Below are positions 45,381 through 56,538 of a DNA stretch of 64,000 nt, piece after piece. Position numbers and translations under genes: made by a program. The stretch lies in contig CM043807.1 in the NCBI GenBank assembly GCA_023974075.1, positions 4,765,369 to 4,829,368 of the forward strand. The letters run 5' to 3'. This stretch comes from Chaenocephalus aceratus (Eukaryota; Chordata; Actinopteri; Perciformes; Channichthyidae). The notes under the pieces were generated by a model that did not search any database, was not told the DNA's origin, and worked only from the letters and a program-made list of their open reading frames with translations. Each line of letters opens with the position of its first letter. Within the stretch, counting starts at the first letter, position 1.

Positions 45381-47343
45381 GGCCCTGAACATGGAGCGGA
45401 TCTTCAATCCCTCCTTTATTCCAGGCGTATTCGTGTAGAACCGGTCTGCAGTGCTTACGTCGTGACACATAAACCTGGCGAGAATCGACCTGCTTTCTGG
45501 ATCTTGGTGATGCTTGATATTGTCTGCCAGGGCAGTGCGCAGGATTGTGAAGGTGACGGCTGTTTCTAGCCCAGCATCAGCCCAAGCCCTCTTCAAGTGA
45601 GCGTTCAGGTTCCTGGAGGCATGTTTCCCCGTTGGGAAAAGGAAGAATTCATTCTGAGTACCGGACAAGCCCTCTTTTATCCCCATCCACCGCATGACCC
45701 AGCTAAACTCCTTTACTGTAAGCACCAGCTGTGCTTCGCCAAATGTCTTGGCAGTCTTGTGATCCTGCACATGGATGATGTAGCCCTCAGCAGTGCCCCT
45801 TAAGTCCGCCTCTAACACCTCAGTGTTGGTCATGTTTGCGTACACACCCGGACGGTGGCCATACAGAAGGCTCCAATGGAGGGTTAGATAGCCATATAGC
45901 AGGTACTGGGTGATTGAGGTCGGGTTGCAAGCCATCAGGTCAAGTAAATCAGGGATGCACTTCTCAGCGGCCGCCATGGCGGCGAGAAGCTCTGCCTGGC
46001 TCGGCAGACAATCCAGCTTGTTCCTCTTCATCTTGAACTGGTGGACAGTGACAGACTTTTTCAAGTCTTTCATGTTGGCTTTCACCTCTCTGATGATGCG
46101 GGTCATATCAGACTGGGTGAGCCTGCACCCCCGGAGCTTTGACTCAGACAAGTACCTCAGGAAATGGTTCACATTCTTCAGGAACAACAGTGATGTTGTG
46201 ACTGCCCGGCCCGACTTTACAATATACTCGCTCCAGCCACGGACCCTCTCCGTGTCTTTTAGGAACAGCCAATCTGACAGCCGGTTAACACCATGGGCCA
46301 TGAATACGAGGAAGTTCTTTATCCGGCTGACATTGGACAGACAATTTTCTTTCCGTTTTACTGTCGGTGCGACACCCTCACAATGATGCCTGTATGTACG
46401 TCTCCATGCTTTGAGGCAACGTGATTTCACGCATGGTATTCCCACGTCCCTTCCCAGTGGACCAGTGAGGAGAGGGCCAGTCCTCATTACCGGAGGCTGC
46501 TGGGGACCGCATGACAGTCTTGACCGTGGTCTTGAGAGGGGTCTGACTACCGGAGGCTGCTGGGGACCGCATGACAGTCTTGACCGTGGTCTTGAGAGGG
46601 GTCTGACTACCGGAGGCTGCTGGGGACCACATGACAGTCTTGACCGGGGTCTTGAGAGGGGTCTGACTACCGGAGGCTGCTGGGGACCGCATGACAGTCT
46701 TGACCGGGGTCTTGAGAGGGGTCTGACTACCGGAGGCTGCTGTGTTTATGCCGGAGGTACTTGAGATTGCCAGGTCCTTACATCGTATACATTCTTCCTC
46801 TTCCTCAAGCACAGCAGCAGTGGCACACTGTTGCCTGGGTTTTAGCCCCTTTTTCAGCCTGGAGCGCAGGGTCTTCACCTCATCAATGAGGGCATCCTTC
46901 TGAGCCCTCAATGCCACATTTTCCAGCATCACCTGCCTGCAGTCCTCTTCGTCACACTCAGTATGTGGGGAGAAGGGTGGAGGGTGCACCGGGTATTCCT
47001 CCTCATTGTCTATATCCAATGATGTAGCCATTCCAATGATGGGATTAGTCTGTCTGAGGTCATGGAGCAATTGCAGGGCCACACTATGCTTCAGCCTTGC
47101 CAGGACCTGATGTGCTTCATCTCGCGATAACTCAGGGTGGCCATGAGTCACATGACGGTCCAGTTTATTCCCAGCATACGAACACCCTGTGATGGGACAG
47201 GGTTTGGTCCGAACATTTATTATGCCACTAGCCATTTTAAGAATGATGCCTCTTTCCTCCAAGTTACGCACTGCATGTTTGTGCTTAAGGTGCTTGTTCA
47301 AAGCCAGATAGAAGAGTCTGCACACCGGGCATTCGGACGACAT
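45105..47343 (-). CDS. Zinc-finger tyrosine recombinase (Crypton-like), one frameshift
   Basis: The ATG at 47343-47341 opens MSSECPVCRLFYLALNKHLK, a first zinc-finger-like motif, then CPITGCSYAG...HVTHGH. An acidic linker, a coiled coil (about residues 150-185) and four 20-residue repeats follow. This frame stops at 46378; a second frame, overlapping from 46487, continues as a tyrosine recombinase. The catalytic set is visible: R in YGHRPGV, K in QDHKTAK, R in TILRTAL, H in FMCHDVS and Y in ADRFY. The usual His before the second Arg is Thr. The C-terminus has about 30 alanines and an acidic Ser/Asp tail. Such enzymes cut and rejoin DNA through the Tyr. Crypton is my best family guess. Confidence 0.75.
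45291..45380 (-). repeat. (GCT/AGC)30 trinucleotide repeat coding poly-alanine
   Basis: An uninterrupted 90-bp repeat of TGC on plus, read as GCA alanine codons in the recombinase frame. It follows the catalytic Tyr by about 20 residues, so it does not break the core. Confidence 0.95.
46483..46742 (-). repeat. 60-bp coding tandem repeat, four copies
   Basis: Unit GGTCTGACTACCGGAGGCTG repeats every 60 bp with only a few differences; translated on minus as SPAASGSQTPLKTPVKTVMR. Near-identity suggests recent amplification. Ser/Thr-Pro sites and basic residues make it a likely flexible linker. Confidence 0.93.
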
Positions 47344-47433
47344 CCTTACTGAAACAGAGAATAGACCTATCGCTAAGCCACGCCCCCTTTGAAAACTCGG
47401 ACAAACAAAGCCGACCGTGAATGACTGTTGACA
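47344..47433. promoter_or_regulatory. 90-bp divergent intergenic region
   Basis: Separates the ATG of the recombinase gene (minus) from the ATG of the SWIM/YqaJ gene (plus). It contains a GC-box-like GCCACGCCCCCTTT at about 47379-47392 and no TATA box. Head-to-head spacing this short implies shared control, though 5' exons or leaders are not proven. Confidence 0.5.
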
Positions 47434-48455
47434 ATGGCCGTGGGGGGAGTTCAAGTTCAATTGTCAGATTTACCACAGCAGGTAATAGACCTGTTTTTTA
47501 AAGATGACAAATATTTCGTCTAGAAGCAGACAGAGAGGGTTACAGTATGCAGTGGAAAAGTACGTTCATGAGATACAAATGTACAGAAAAGAAACCATTA
47601 GAATCGAGGCCAAATGCTACCACTCGCAACTGAAAAGTGAGAAACCCCACAGGCTCTGTATCAATGTTGCTGATGACAACACCATCATGGAGCAGTGTTG
47701 TTCGTGTATTGAGGGTAAGTCATTTCTAACACATTATTACCTTAGACCTCCATGGTGATGCAAGCATTAGCTATAGATAATGTTAGCTAGCTAGCTACTC
47801 TCAAGCATTACTTACAGTTGATTTGATTGAAGATTACAAGAACTATGACGATAATCCATGATTACTACTATTGCTGATATTTTAGTTTAGGCTAGTGGTC
47901 CAACGCGGTATACGAGCTCTCTCACTCACCCGGTATACTGAGTGGGTGGGGCAGGGCTAAAGTCAGGCAGACATTGGATTTGCATATGTCAAAACCACTG
48001 TGTAGGCCAGTGCTAGACCCGACAGCTGTGTCATTTATGTAACGTTAGTGACAGGCAGGCTACATTAAAGTAGGTTGCACCAGGTTCAATGAGTAGCCTA
48101 GTCCCACTGCACTGGGGAGGTATATACAAGTAGCAGCTAGTATGAGCAGTGTTCTCAAACAGTAGCCTATTTCTTTTCTCCCCTTCTCATTGCTGTTGAA
48201 ACCATCGCGCACCAGGTTACTGTTCGCACATCATTGGGCTCATGTACAGTTTAGACATTTCTCGTGCCCAAAATGAAGACACTGCCTCCTGTACAAGTCA
48301 GCCACAGCAGTGGCATAAACCCAGAGGGAAGGAGGTAGCAGGCCAGCCTATATCCTCTGCAGTGGTGGCAAAAGCCAAACTGAACCGCAAACGGAGACCA
48401 GTGATCCCCACCTACACTCTAACAGGTAGTTTCAAAGCACAATAAAAACACAGAT

Positions 48456-49214
48456 CCATCCATCCATCTTCTCCCGCTTATCCGTGGTCGGGTCGCGGGG
48501 GTAGCAGTTCTAGCAGAGAGCCCCAAACTTCCTTTTCCCTGGCAACATCAACCAGCTCTGACTGGGGGGTCCCAAGGCGCTCCCAGGCCAGCGAAGAGAT
48601 ATAATCCCTCCACCTGGTCCTAGGTCTACCCCTCGGTCTCTTCCCAGCTGGACGTGCCTGGAACACCTCCCTAGGGAGGCGCCCAGGTGGCATCCTAACT
48701 AGGTGCCAGAACCACCTCAACTGGCTCCTTTCGACGCGAAGGAGGAGCGGCTCAACTCCGAGTCCCTCCCTGATGACCGAACTTCTCACCTTATCTCTAA
48801 GGGAGACGCCAGCCACCCTGCGGAGAAAACCCATCTCGGCCGCTTGTATCCGCAATCTCGTTCTTTCGGTCATGACCCATCCTTCATGACCATAGGTGAG
48901 GGTAGGAACGAAAATGGCCCGGTAGACAGAGAGCTTTGCCTTCTGGCTCAGCTCCCTTTTCGTCACAACGGTGCGGTAAAGCGACTGCAGTACCGCTCCC
49001 GCTGCTCCGATTCTCCGGCCCATCTCACGCTCCATTGTTCCCTCACTCGAGAACAAGACCCCGAGATACTTGAACTCCTTCACTTGGGGTAAGGACTCAT
49101 TCCCTACTTGGAGTGGACAGTCCATCGGTTTCCTGCTGAGAACCATGGCCTCAGATTTGGAGGTGCTGATCCTCATCCCAGCCGCTTCACACTCGGTTGC
49201 GAACCGATCCAGTG
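48456..49214 (-). mobile_element. 5'-truncated LINE (RTE/Rex3-like) inside the YqaJ gene intron
   Basis: The perfect target duplication ATAAAAACACAGAT lies at 48442-48455 and 49215-49228. The minus frame is the end of ORF2: GMRISTSKSEAMVLSRK, VKEFKYLGVLFSSEG, TYGHEGWVMT, PRGRPRTRWRDY. The 3' tail is GGATGGATGGAT. About 245 residues are open to the truncation point. The RT catalytic boxes are upstream of the truncation and absent. Confidence 0.9.
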
Positions 49215-49546
49215 ATAAAAACACAGATGCATTTGGTAATAAAAGCAAAATGGTGCTCCTTCACAGTTTATTGAAAAAAAATGTTTGCACCGTCATGCAG
49301 TTTGATGTGAAAGAATAATAGCCTAGGCACAACATCAGATACATTTCTACAGTGAATAGTTAATACTATGCATAACACAGTTAACAGTAACATGTATCTT
49401 TCTGCCTTTAGGAGTCAGGAATCTGAGGAAATATATGAGACACTGAGAGGAATGAGAGGCACACCTATAAGCAACATCGTTAACCAGACTCCTATACAGG
49501 TAGCAGTAGGTGGAAAGGTCTACCCCATTGGTTGTGGCTTGAGCTA

Positions 49547-50574
49547 TCAGGTAATGGTATTCTTGAGGATGCACGGCTGGAAGTTAGACAGCATACTCAC
49601 AACATACCAGATCTGGTTGATGTTTCTCAACCTTATGTTCGGGATCCTCTCTGACACAATTTTAAATTTCTTTATCTTTGATATAGCACGTTCAACATGT
49701 ATCCTGTGTGCAGCCACTTTTTTTGTCAGGCAGACATCTGTAGAGGGCATCTGCCTTTTTCCTCTGACGAAGGGTGGGATGTTTATTTCAAGTCCAATTT
49801 CGTGTAGGTCATTTTCAATTAAAAATCCTTTATCTACCATAAGCCCATCCCCTTCCTGCAGATAGCCATGTTTAAGCAGATTTTTCATTAGCTCAATAAA
49901 GTTGCTCTGCCTAACTATTTCTTTGTCAGACATAGATCCAGTGAAAAGAGTTGAACAAAATATTACAGAACCTCGTGGATCACATGCTATGAGCGATTTC
50001 AATGTGTTTGCAGACTTGTAGGTTGAGTAGCTTTGGCTCTGCAATACAAGTGAAGTTGGGGTTTGAATGTTTAACTCTGTACAGTCTAATATTGCCATCG
50101 TTGTAGGAAATTCCTCTCTGTACTTTCCTGGCATTTGTGCCATTATTATGTCTCTATGAGGCCATGCGGGTAGTTCCCCTAGAACTGTGAACATGTAGTC
50201 CACCCATGCGTTGAACAAAGTACCAACACTACGTTCATCAATCATAAATCTAAATGCCAAATCTTTGAAATCATGATTTTGTCTCAGTTTCATAAGAACA
50301 AGCAAGAGCTGCACACGCAGGGGCATTGTGTTAATTTGCCAATCAGTTCTGCTATATGTCAATGGGACTGAAGTTTGCTGTGCTGTTTCACTGCTAGGTA
50401 TACTAAACACAGTACATAGATTGTTGAATTGATCATAAGTGAATCCAGTGGCATATTTGAAATAGGCAGGTACACGGCTGTGCTGCAAGACCTCTGGTGT
50501 TAATCTATTTGGTACATGATTATGTCTCAGAACAGTATTTATACTCGTCAGTGATTCGATTTGTGCTTGTTGAT
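49547..50574 (-). CDS. DDE transposase exon (Harbinger/ISL2EU-type, DDE_Tnp_4)
   Basis: From the ATG at 50488, 313 residues are open, and the same frame extends upstream to about 50574 (QQAQIESLTSINTVL, coiled-coil-like). A helix-turn-helix_4-like region (MPLRVQLLLVLMKLRQNHDF) precedes the catalytic domain: D in AILDCTE, D in LMVDKGF, E in IHVERAISKIKKF. LACDPRGSV and GSMSDKEIV are typical of DDE_Tnp_4. The N-terminal DNA-binding exon is not found. It lies antisense inside the YqaJ gene's last intron, and its stop (49547-49549) overlaps exon 3 of that gene. The catalytic domain is intact, so activity is conceivable. Confidence 0.88.
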
Positions 50575-50679
50575 TTCACAATCTTTCATCTCGCTTCTCT
50601 TGTCCACCTTCCATTGGGGGAGGCTGCTCCACAGGCCGGCGCTCCTCATCTGGAGGCTCCTCCACACCCTGACCTTCTT

Positions 50680-50840
50680 AGAGAAGAGAGAGGAGTAAGA
50701 GGGGAGGAGAGAGGGGTGATAGATAAGGAGAGAGGGGTGATGGATAAGGGGAGAGGGATGAGGGGGAGAGGTGAATGAGGAGAGAGGGAGAGGTGAATGA
50801 GGGGAGAAAGGAATGAGAGGAGAGAGGGATAAGAGACAAA
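50680..50840 (+). repeat. Purine-rich low-complexity tract
   Basis: GAGAGAGGGGTGATAGATAAGG-type imperfect repeats lie between the GEAAPQAGAPHLE segment and the nuclease core of the YqaJ gene. It may have expanded within the last exon or intron. Confidence 0.75.
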
Positions 50841-51714
50841 TGACCCAGCAACATCCCTGCCTGTATCCTCTTCCTGTACCAAGACCATCCCCATGCCCCT
50901 CTCTCCAGACATAGCCATACCAACACCACAGCACAAGCAGAGCTTTGATCTGGAGGAAGCAAGAATACTACAACTGCAAATCACGTGACAGGCTGCATGT
51001 CCACTGTGGCACAAGAAGCGAGAGGGCAGGCTGACTGCATCAGAATTTGGCACAATAGTAAAGAGAAATAAAATGTCAGGTGCCTTCATACAGTCCACAT
51101 ATTACCCCAAGCCCTTCACTGCTACTGCAACAACCTATGGCTCTGCCAATGAATCAAATGCCAAGCAGCTGTACCAGGAGACATTTCCAGATAGGCATGT
51201 TCATAGCTCTGGCCTCCTCCTGCAACCAGATCTCCCCTTCCCTGGGGCAACACCAGATGCTAGAGTATGTGACAATGGTCAAACAGGCTTGCTTGAGGTG
51301 AAATGTCCCTTTGCAGCAAGGGACATGACGGTAGCAGAGGCAGCCACAGCCATAACAGATGTCTATGTGCGTAAAGACGGAGAAGACATGCACATCTCAG
51401 AGAGGCATAACTGTTATTACCAAATTAAAGGGCAACTACTACTTAGCGGACTCGACTTCTGTGACTTTGTACTTTTTACAAGAAGAGATATATATATTGA
51501 GAGAGTTCACAGAGATATTCAGTTCATCAATGACATGATTGTAAAGCTGCACACATTCCATGATGCTCACTTTAGTCCAAAGACATAAATCAGACCTCTT
51601 TCATTGTCACTCATGTCCTAATGGGTTGACCTGTGTCGTCTCTGTGAGGCAGTAACATCTCCAGCACACCTCATTCTGTGACAAAAACACAAAAAGCTGA
51701 GTATTAGCTAAGCA

Positions 51715-52880
51715 TTGACAGATAATAATAATAGTTCATTTATGGAGCATCTTTCATACATAAAATGCAGCTCAAAGTGGATTTTATTGACAACAAACAT
51801 AACAACATTGACAGATCAACATTTGTATTTGCCTTGTCAGGGATACAACGAAAAGTCCAGGACTTATTTCCATCGTTGTCCCTGTTGTTACTGGTTTCAA
51901 GTGGCACTATGGCATCTGAAGTGCATCGAGCATTCTTAGTGCATAATCTAAAGTGCATGTAGTAGTATTCATGTTTCAGTTTTTTTTTATTATAAAAAAA
52001 AAGCATCATTTATGCTCATTGGTGCATTAAAAACAATTATTTTCATCAACAAAGTGCATAGAGACATTACTCATCGTTCACCAGAGGTTCAACACATAAT
52101 ACCGTCGCACCAACATTACAGTGGCAGGTTGCTAAACAGCTGCTCCCTTATCCTTGATTTGAACACTGCAGCACTCTCGGTTTCCTTAATATTGAGTGGT
52201 AGTTTGTTCCACTCCACTGCACCTCGATATCTAAATGACATTTGACCTATCTTCCTGTTGTGTTTAAGGGGACTACATTTCTCAGGCTTCCTCTTGTGTT
52301 GTGTGTGTGCAATCATTTCAAGGTGGTTGTTAAAATATGTTGGGGCTCTCCTGTTTAAAATCTTGTGGACCATCCCTCGCTGTAGTTGTTTGGCTCTGGC
52401 CAAATGGAGTCCTATATGGGTTCTGGAATTTAGGCCTAATACTACTCTGATTAGTTTGTTCTGTGCTGTTTGGAGTTTATGTTGCAGGGGTTTGTTAAGG
52501 CTCCAGCACCATGAGCTGATGGCATAGTCGAAATGGCACTGGACCAGACATGAGGCAAGGGTTTTTAGGCAGTCAAAGTTAAGAAAAATTGACTTCCTAG
52601 CTAGGAACCTTGTTCTGGCGCTTATCTTGCCCAGGACATTTAGGGCCATGTGGGCACCTCCTAGAGTCTCATCTAGAAGATACAACCTAGATATTTTACT
52701 GAGGGCTGTGATGTGATGGTTGTGCCTCCGGTGGTTATAACAAGTTTGTCCTCCCTGCTTAGCCTTATTTTTGAACCCATTAATATGGATTCTGTCTTGC
52801 CTAGATGCAGTGACAACCTATTGTCTGTTAGCCAGTTCTTTATACTATCAATGTTGTCAGCTAGGATGTCCTGTATATGA
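51715..52880 (-). mobile_element. 5'-truncated LINE, ORF2 C-terminal part
   Basis: On minus, KNWLTDNRLSLHLGKTES and SVKYLGC (just past the RT YADD box) begin near 52870. The frame at 52685-52116 continues with HFDYAISSWCW, LQTAQNKLIRVVLGL and VEWNKLPLNIKETES, typical of LINE ORF2 ends. One frame break lies near 52685. The 3' end at about 51715 has an AATAATAATA tail. Clade not certain (L2-, CR1- or RTE-like). Confidence 0.75.
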
Positions 52881-52884
52881 GTGC

Positions 52885-53082
52885 TTTTCCCTAAAATGCA
52901 TAATAAAATATATACAAATTGATAAAAGCAATAATAAGTACAGTAAAAGCAAGGAACAACATTAAAATAGAAGCAAGAGCTAATAAAAGCAACAGCAGAT
53001 GAAAGTTAACAGTTAAAAGCAAGAGTAAAAAGGTAGCCATGTATTTCTTTATATAAAATATCTAATATTGTTGCTTGTCGTC
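52885..53082. other. AT- and AAAAGCAA-rich stretch, no gene
   Basis: Repeated AAAAGCAA motifs (52925-53030) form a low-complexity stretch between two element fragments. Confidence 0.5.
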
Positions 53083-53551
53083 AGGCCCGCCTTAACCTGC
53101 CATCAGGCCCTGGGGCTGATAGGTTTTGTAGGCCCCCCTATTTAAACAACAAATGAAAGTCATTTATAGCCTCGGCAGGCTCTGTGATCGCACTTCTCCA
53201 CTCTGCCACGCGCGCCTGGTCCTCTCCTCCAGATGAGTGACGTATCGGGCCTCCCTCATGTATTTGTCCGGTTGCCGTTGGCTCCCCTCCACGTAGCAAG
53301 TCCTCGTCGTCCTCTCTATCTCCTCCAACAGATAATGTCCCTCCTGTCTGTTTTTCCTCTCCCGCTACTCCATCGCTATCAGAACCAGACGGCCTACTTG
53401 GCTCCGAGGCCCCGCGGCTGGCACCGCTGCCGCTCGGTACAGAACTCATCTGTCCTTCCTCCTCATCCCGGCCTACAGGTTTAAAATAACCTGTAAGCTT
53501 CGGCATTTTTTGTAATAGCTGCTTGTCTCGAAACTCCTTTTCCCTCAACAA
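53083..53551 (-). mobile_element. Deleted hAT-like element, N-terminal coding fragment
   Basis: The left end has CAGGCCCGCCTTAACCTGCC and TAGGCCCCCC, resembling the terminus of hAT-5-like fish repeats. The minus frame starts MPKLTGYFKPVGRDEEEG and is Ser/Gly/Glu-rich. It ends close to the terminal repeat, so nearly all the transposase is deleted. No right terminus seen. Confidence 0.5.
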
Positions 53552-53651
53552 TTTCCTAACTGAAATAATTTGTATTTGAACTGTACTGTACTAGTACCTA
53601 AGCAGCCAGTTTGACATTATGACTTGCTTGTCATTCTATTTTCATGTTTTT

Positions 53652-54148
53652 TTAAAGAAAAATTAACTTTGCGTCCACATTGCTTGCCGAAAGGGCAGAT
53701 CTGCTGGCACTAACCATGTCTCCTGCTGTGGAGAACACCCTCTCGCTAGGGACAGAGGTAGTAGCAGATACAGCCAGGTAGCGCTTTGCTAACATGGCAA
53801 CATAAGGATATTTGGCGTTTGTAATAGCTTTGGCTCGGTCTGAACTTTTTGCGAGTGGTGGAGGCTTAAATGTGCTAGTGGGAGTTGGGTTTGCACTTCA
53901 GTCTTTTTTCTTTTGGTACCGGTGATATTCACGTTCGGGTGATGCCTTTTCAAATGAGTGTGCAAGTTTGATGTATTGCCAGCCGCGTCACCACTTTTAG
54001 TTGAACAATGCCGACAAACAGCTTTGGTTCGGTCCACCTGTCTTTGTCCGTCATCCTTGTACGTAACTGTGAAACCAACATTTTCCCAAACCGGAGACTT
54101 CAATGATGCTGGAGGATTTTCGAGCTCAACTGTATCTGCGTTCGCCAT
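53652..54148 (-). pseudogene. BED-finger hAT transposase, internal deletion derivative
   Basis: The ATG at 54148 opens a protein with a BED zinc finger: VWENVGF, CRHC and HLKRHH. Soon after (about 53812) the sequence jumps, in another frame, to KYPYVAMLAKRYL and SVPSERVFSTAGD, the hAT C-terminal dimerisation motif, ending at a stop at 53652. The whole catalytic region is missing. Its promoter side is split by the 54391-63380 insertion and its outer end lies at 63457. Confidence 0.85.
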
Positions 54149-54846
54149 TTTGACATTTCCTCAAATGACTGACTAAATTTGAACGCATCCCTGTGACCAG
54201 CTCTCATAGTATGCCTCTCGTCCAATGAAATGATTTGGTCGCTCTATGACGCGTTGAACCCAATGTGACCAAATTACTCTGAATGCTGCGACACAGCACC
54301 TGAGATTACTTCCAAAAAGTTGTTCACGTTCTCAATTTTTTACGTTTAACGTTATATTCGTTCGGTACACTTCGGTACACACGTTGGCCCCAAGCGGCAA
54401 ACTCTGGGGAACAGCCGGGAAGCCAATACGGAAGTGCCACACACTGCAGTTCATATATTGGCCGATAGGCGATGGCTGCAGAAAGGAGCAATTTCCATAG
54501 ACCCCCATGTTAAAATGCCCAACTTTACAGCAGAAAAAAACATGTTTCTATCCCTGGCTCCATACATTTTTATTATCGATATAGTTAGATTCCACCTTCA
54601 TGATTATGGATCTGTGAGTGAATTGTTTTCTAACACGACCCTTTTATTTATATTAGGTCTTAAAGTTTTTGCATTAATTAGGGCGTGGTCACGTTGATGG
54701 ACACGTACATGCCTCACTGTCAGCTAACAGCAACTTGTCCACTCTGCTAGGCTACAACCATAGAGGCTACAACGTTAGTTAGTCATAGTACTGTACTTGA
54801 CCCTTTAGCTTTAGTCGTGTTCGTGGTGATATACCAGACAATTAAG

Positions 54847-54911
54847 ATATCGTGCTGTGCGCTTGAATGTACTAACAGAACTTCCAAGAAGTCTACTCTC
54901 AGCTTTTTTCG
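54847..54911 (+). pseudogene. THAP domain, first exon
   Basis: Reads CCALECTNRTSKKSTLSFFR and ends at a donor (TTTTCG|GTGAGT). CxxxC followed by the SFFR segment is the first half of a THAP C2CH zinc finger. The expected start codon is ATA here (54847-54849), a probable loss of ATG. It joins in phase to the exon at 61633. Confidence 0.7.
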
Positions 54912-55620
54912 GTGAGTAAAATGATAATATTATACATGTTAACCCCGTTAGCAGGTGTTTGTGTGCTTGTTAGCTTAGCTTGTTATGTAGCTTATTAGCC
55001 AGCTAAGGACGTAACCCTTTATAGTATAATACATGTGTGTGTATATATATATATATACAGTTTAGTTTATGATTCAGCCTTGGGTAAGACTTGTATAGTC
55101 TATGGCTTTGACGCCCATAATGCTAAATGGGAGCAAATGTTAAAAGGGGACCCAATTATCCCAGTGGTGGCCGCCGGAGTCCGCCGCCGAAGCTAACCGG
55201 AGCCGTAGCTAGCCCTTTGCGGCTCCGTTAGCTTCGGCCAGCAGCGGAGCCCGGCTGGAGATCAAGGAATGCAACGAAACGCGGACTTGGTTCGCCTGCA
55301 GCCCGCTATAGTATTAGCTAAATAAATGATGTTGAACAAGGCTTATTAAGCTGAACATCGCCACAATTGTTCTGCTATGTATCGGTACTTATTTTATTTT
55401 CTTAACGTGTGAATGACAAGCATTAAGAATAACAACAAATAGAGGGTCGTAGGAGCAGCGACATGTGAGGACGCAGTTTTCTGAGCTCTGCTTGGAAGGA
55501 ACATTTCAAAAGTTATTTTCGCCTCTTTTCTCGCTCCCGTGGGGCAAATGTGTCTCTAAAGTGTTCAGCTATCTAAAAGTGACCGTGTTTTGATTTGGTT
55601 GTACATAAAACTCTCAAAAA

Positions 55621-56538
55621 ATGCCGAGGACCCAAAGATCGAAAACAGGCCCAAACGCCGCGGACTCGCCTGAGGAAGACGAGGCCGGGTCGACGGAGCC
55701 GCTGTCGGATACACAGGCAATCATGGCCGCCCTAAAGCGGACTGAGCAGTGTGTGCTAACTAAGATCGACTCAACAGTGACGGCGGCTGCAGGTGAATTG
55801 CACACCAAAATAGACAATCTGTCGAGGGACTTAAGATCAGAAATCTTCAATGTGCGCACAGAGTTTACTAAGGTTGTTGAAGATGTTAGGAAGGAGAACG
55901 CAACTTTTGTAACGCGCATTGAAGGCCTTGAGGAGGGGGCTAATTGCTATGCTAACCGGGTAGTGGAACTCGAGGCTAAAGTTACTACGCTGTCCTCACA
56001 AGTAAACAAGTTGGTGGACAAAACCGAAGATCTAGAGTCTCGACAACGGAGAGATAATTGTCGACTAGTCGGTGTGGCGGAAGGGACTGGGAATATTCGG
56101 CCAGAGAAAGCCATAGCTCAACTACTGCAGGATGCTCTGAGCCTGGACTACACACCGACGCTTGACCGTGCACATAGGGGCTTGCAGCCGAAACCAGCTG
56201 ATGGGGATGCCCCAAAGCCGATCATCATTAAATTCCACTACTTTCAGGAGAAAGCAGATATTATACGGAAAGCCATGGGAGCGGGGCCCATCTTCCACAA
56301 CGGCAAGCGTTTCTACATATACCCGGACTTCACGCTCTCGGTGAGGAAAAGGAGGGCAGCATTTACTGAGGTCCGGGGGCTGCTGCGCAGATGCCCTGGT
56401 GTGAAGTATGGACTTGTGTATCCAGCCACACTTAAAATCACAACCTCAGCTGGAGAGCAAAAGTCATTTGAAGACCCAACCAAGGCAAAGCACTACATTG
56501 AGACGGAGTTGCACCCGCGGGACCCGGAGGGAGAGTGA
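55621..56538 (+). CDS. L1 ORF1 protein, intact
   Basis: 305 residues from ATG to stop. Acidic N-terminus, then a coiled coil (about residues 55-150, heptads including VEDVRKENATFVTRIEGLEE and VNKLVDKTEDLESR), the conserved ESRQRRDNCRLVGV segment and an RRM-like and C-terminal part (IIIKFHYFQEKADIIRKA; YPDFTLSVRKRRAAF). ORF1p is a trimeric RNA-binding chaperone that coats L1 RNA. No break seen. ORF2 starts about 565 bp downstream. Confidence 0.93.
   Translation: MPRTQRSKTGPNAADSPEEDEAGSTEPLSDTQAIMAALKRTEQCVLTKIDSTVTAAAGELHTKIDNLSRDLRSEIFNVRTEFTKVVEDVRKENATFVTRIEGLEEGANCYANRVVELEAKVTTLSSQVNKLVDKTEDLESRQRRDNCRLVGVAEGTGNIRPEKAIAQLLQDALSLDYTPTLDRAHRGLQPKPADGDAPKPIIIKFHYFQEKADIIRKAMGAGPIFHNGKRFYIYPDFTLSVRKRRAAFTEVRGLLRRCPGVKYGLVYPATLKITTSAGEQKSFEDPTKAKHYIETELHPRDPEGE

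Larger units (their letters stand above)
47434..51588 (+). pseudogene. SWIM zinc-finger / YqaJ nuclease gene of a mobile element
   Basis: Inferred exons: 47434-47713 (MAVGGVQVQLSDLPQQ; one frame change near 47515), 48216-48425, 49412-49550, and a last exon from about 50600 to 51588. Joining exons 1 and 2 in phase builds a SWIM finger CSCIEG-YCSH. CTSQPQQWHKPRG and MRGTPISNIVNQTP follow. The last exon has W-x-x-R-EGRLTASEFG, then GATPDARV and LLEVKCPF (the PD...ExK nuclease site) and YYQIKGQLLL. Breaks: a TGA at about 50986, the exon 1 shift, and a one-base phase conflict at exon 3. YqaJ-family enzymes are lambda-exonuclease-like. Catalytic residues are intact. Confidence 0.75.

Noticed and set aside
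45148..45468. Plus-strand alanine-rich and minus-strand serine-rich frames
   Set aside because: Shadows of the trinucleotide repeat in the recombinase gene.
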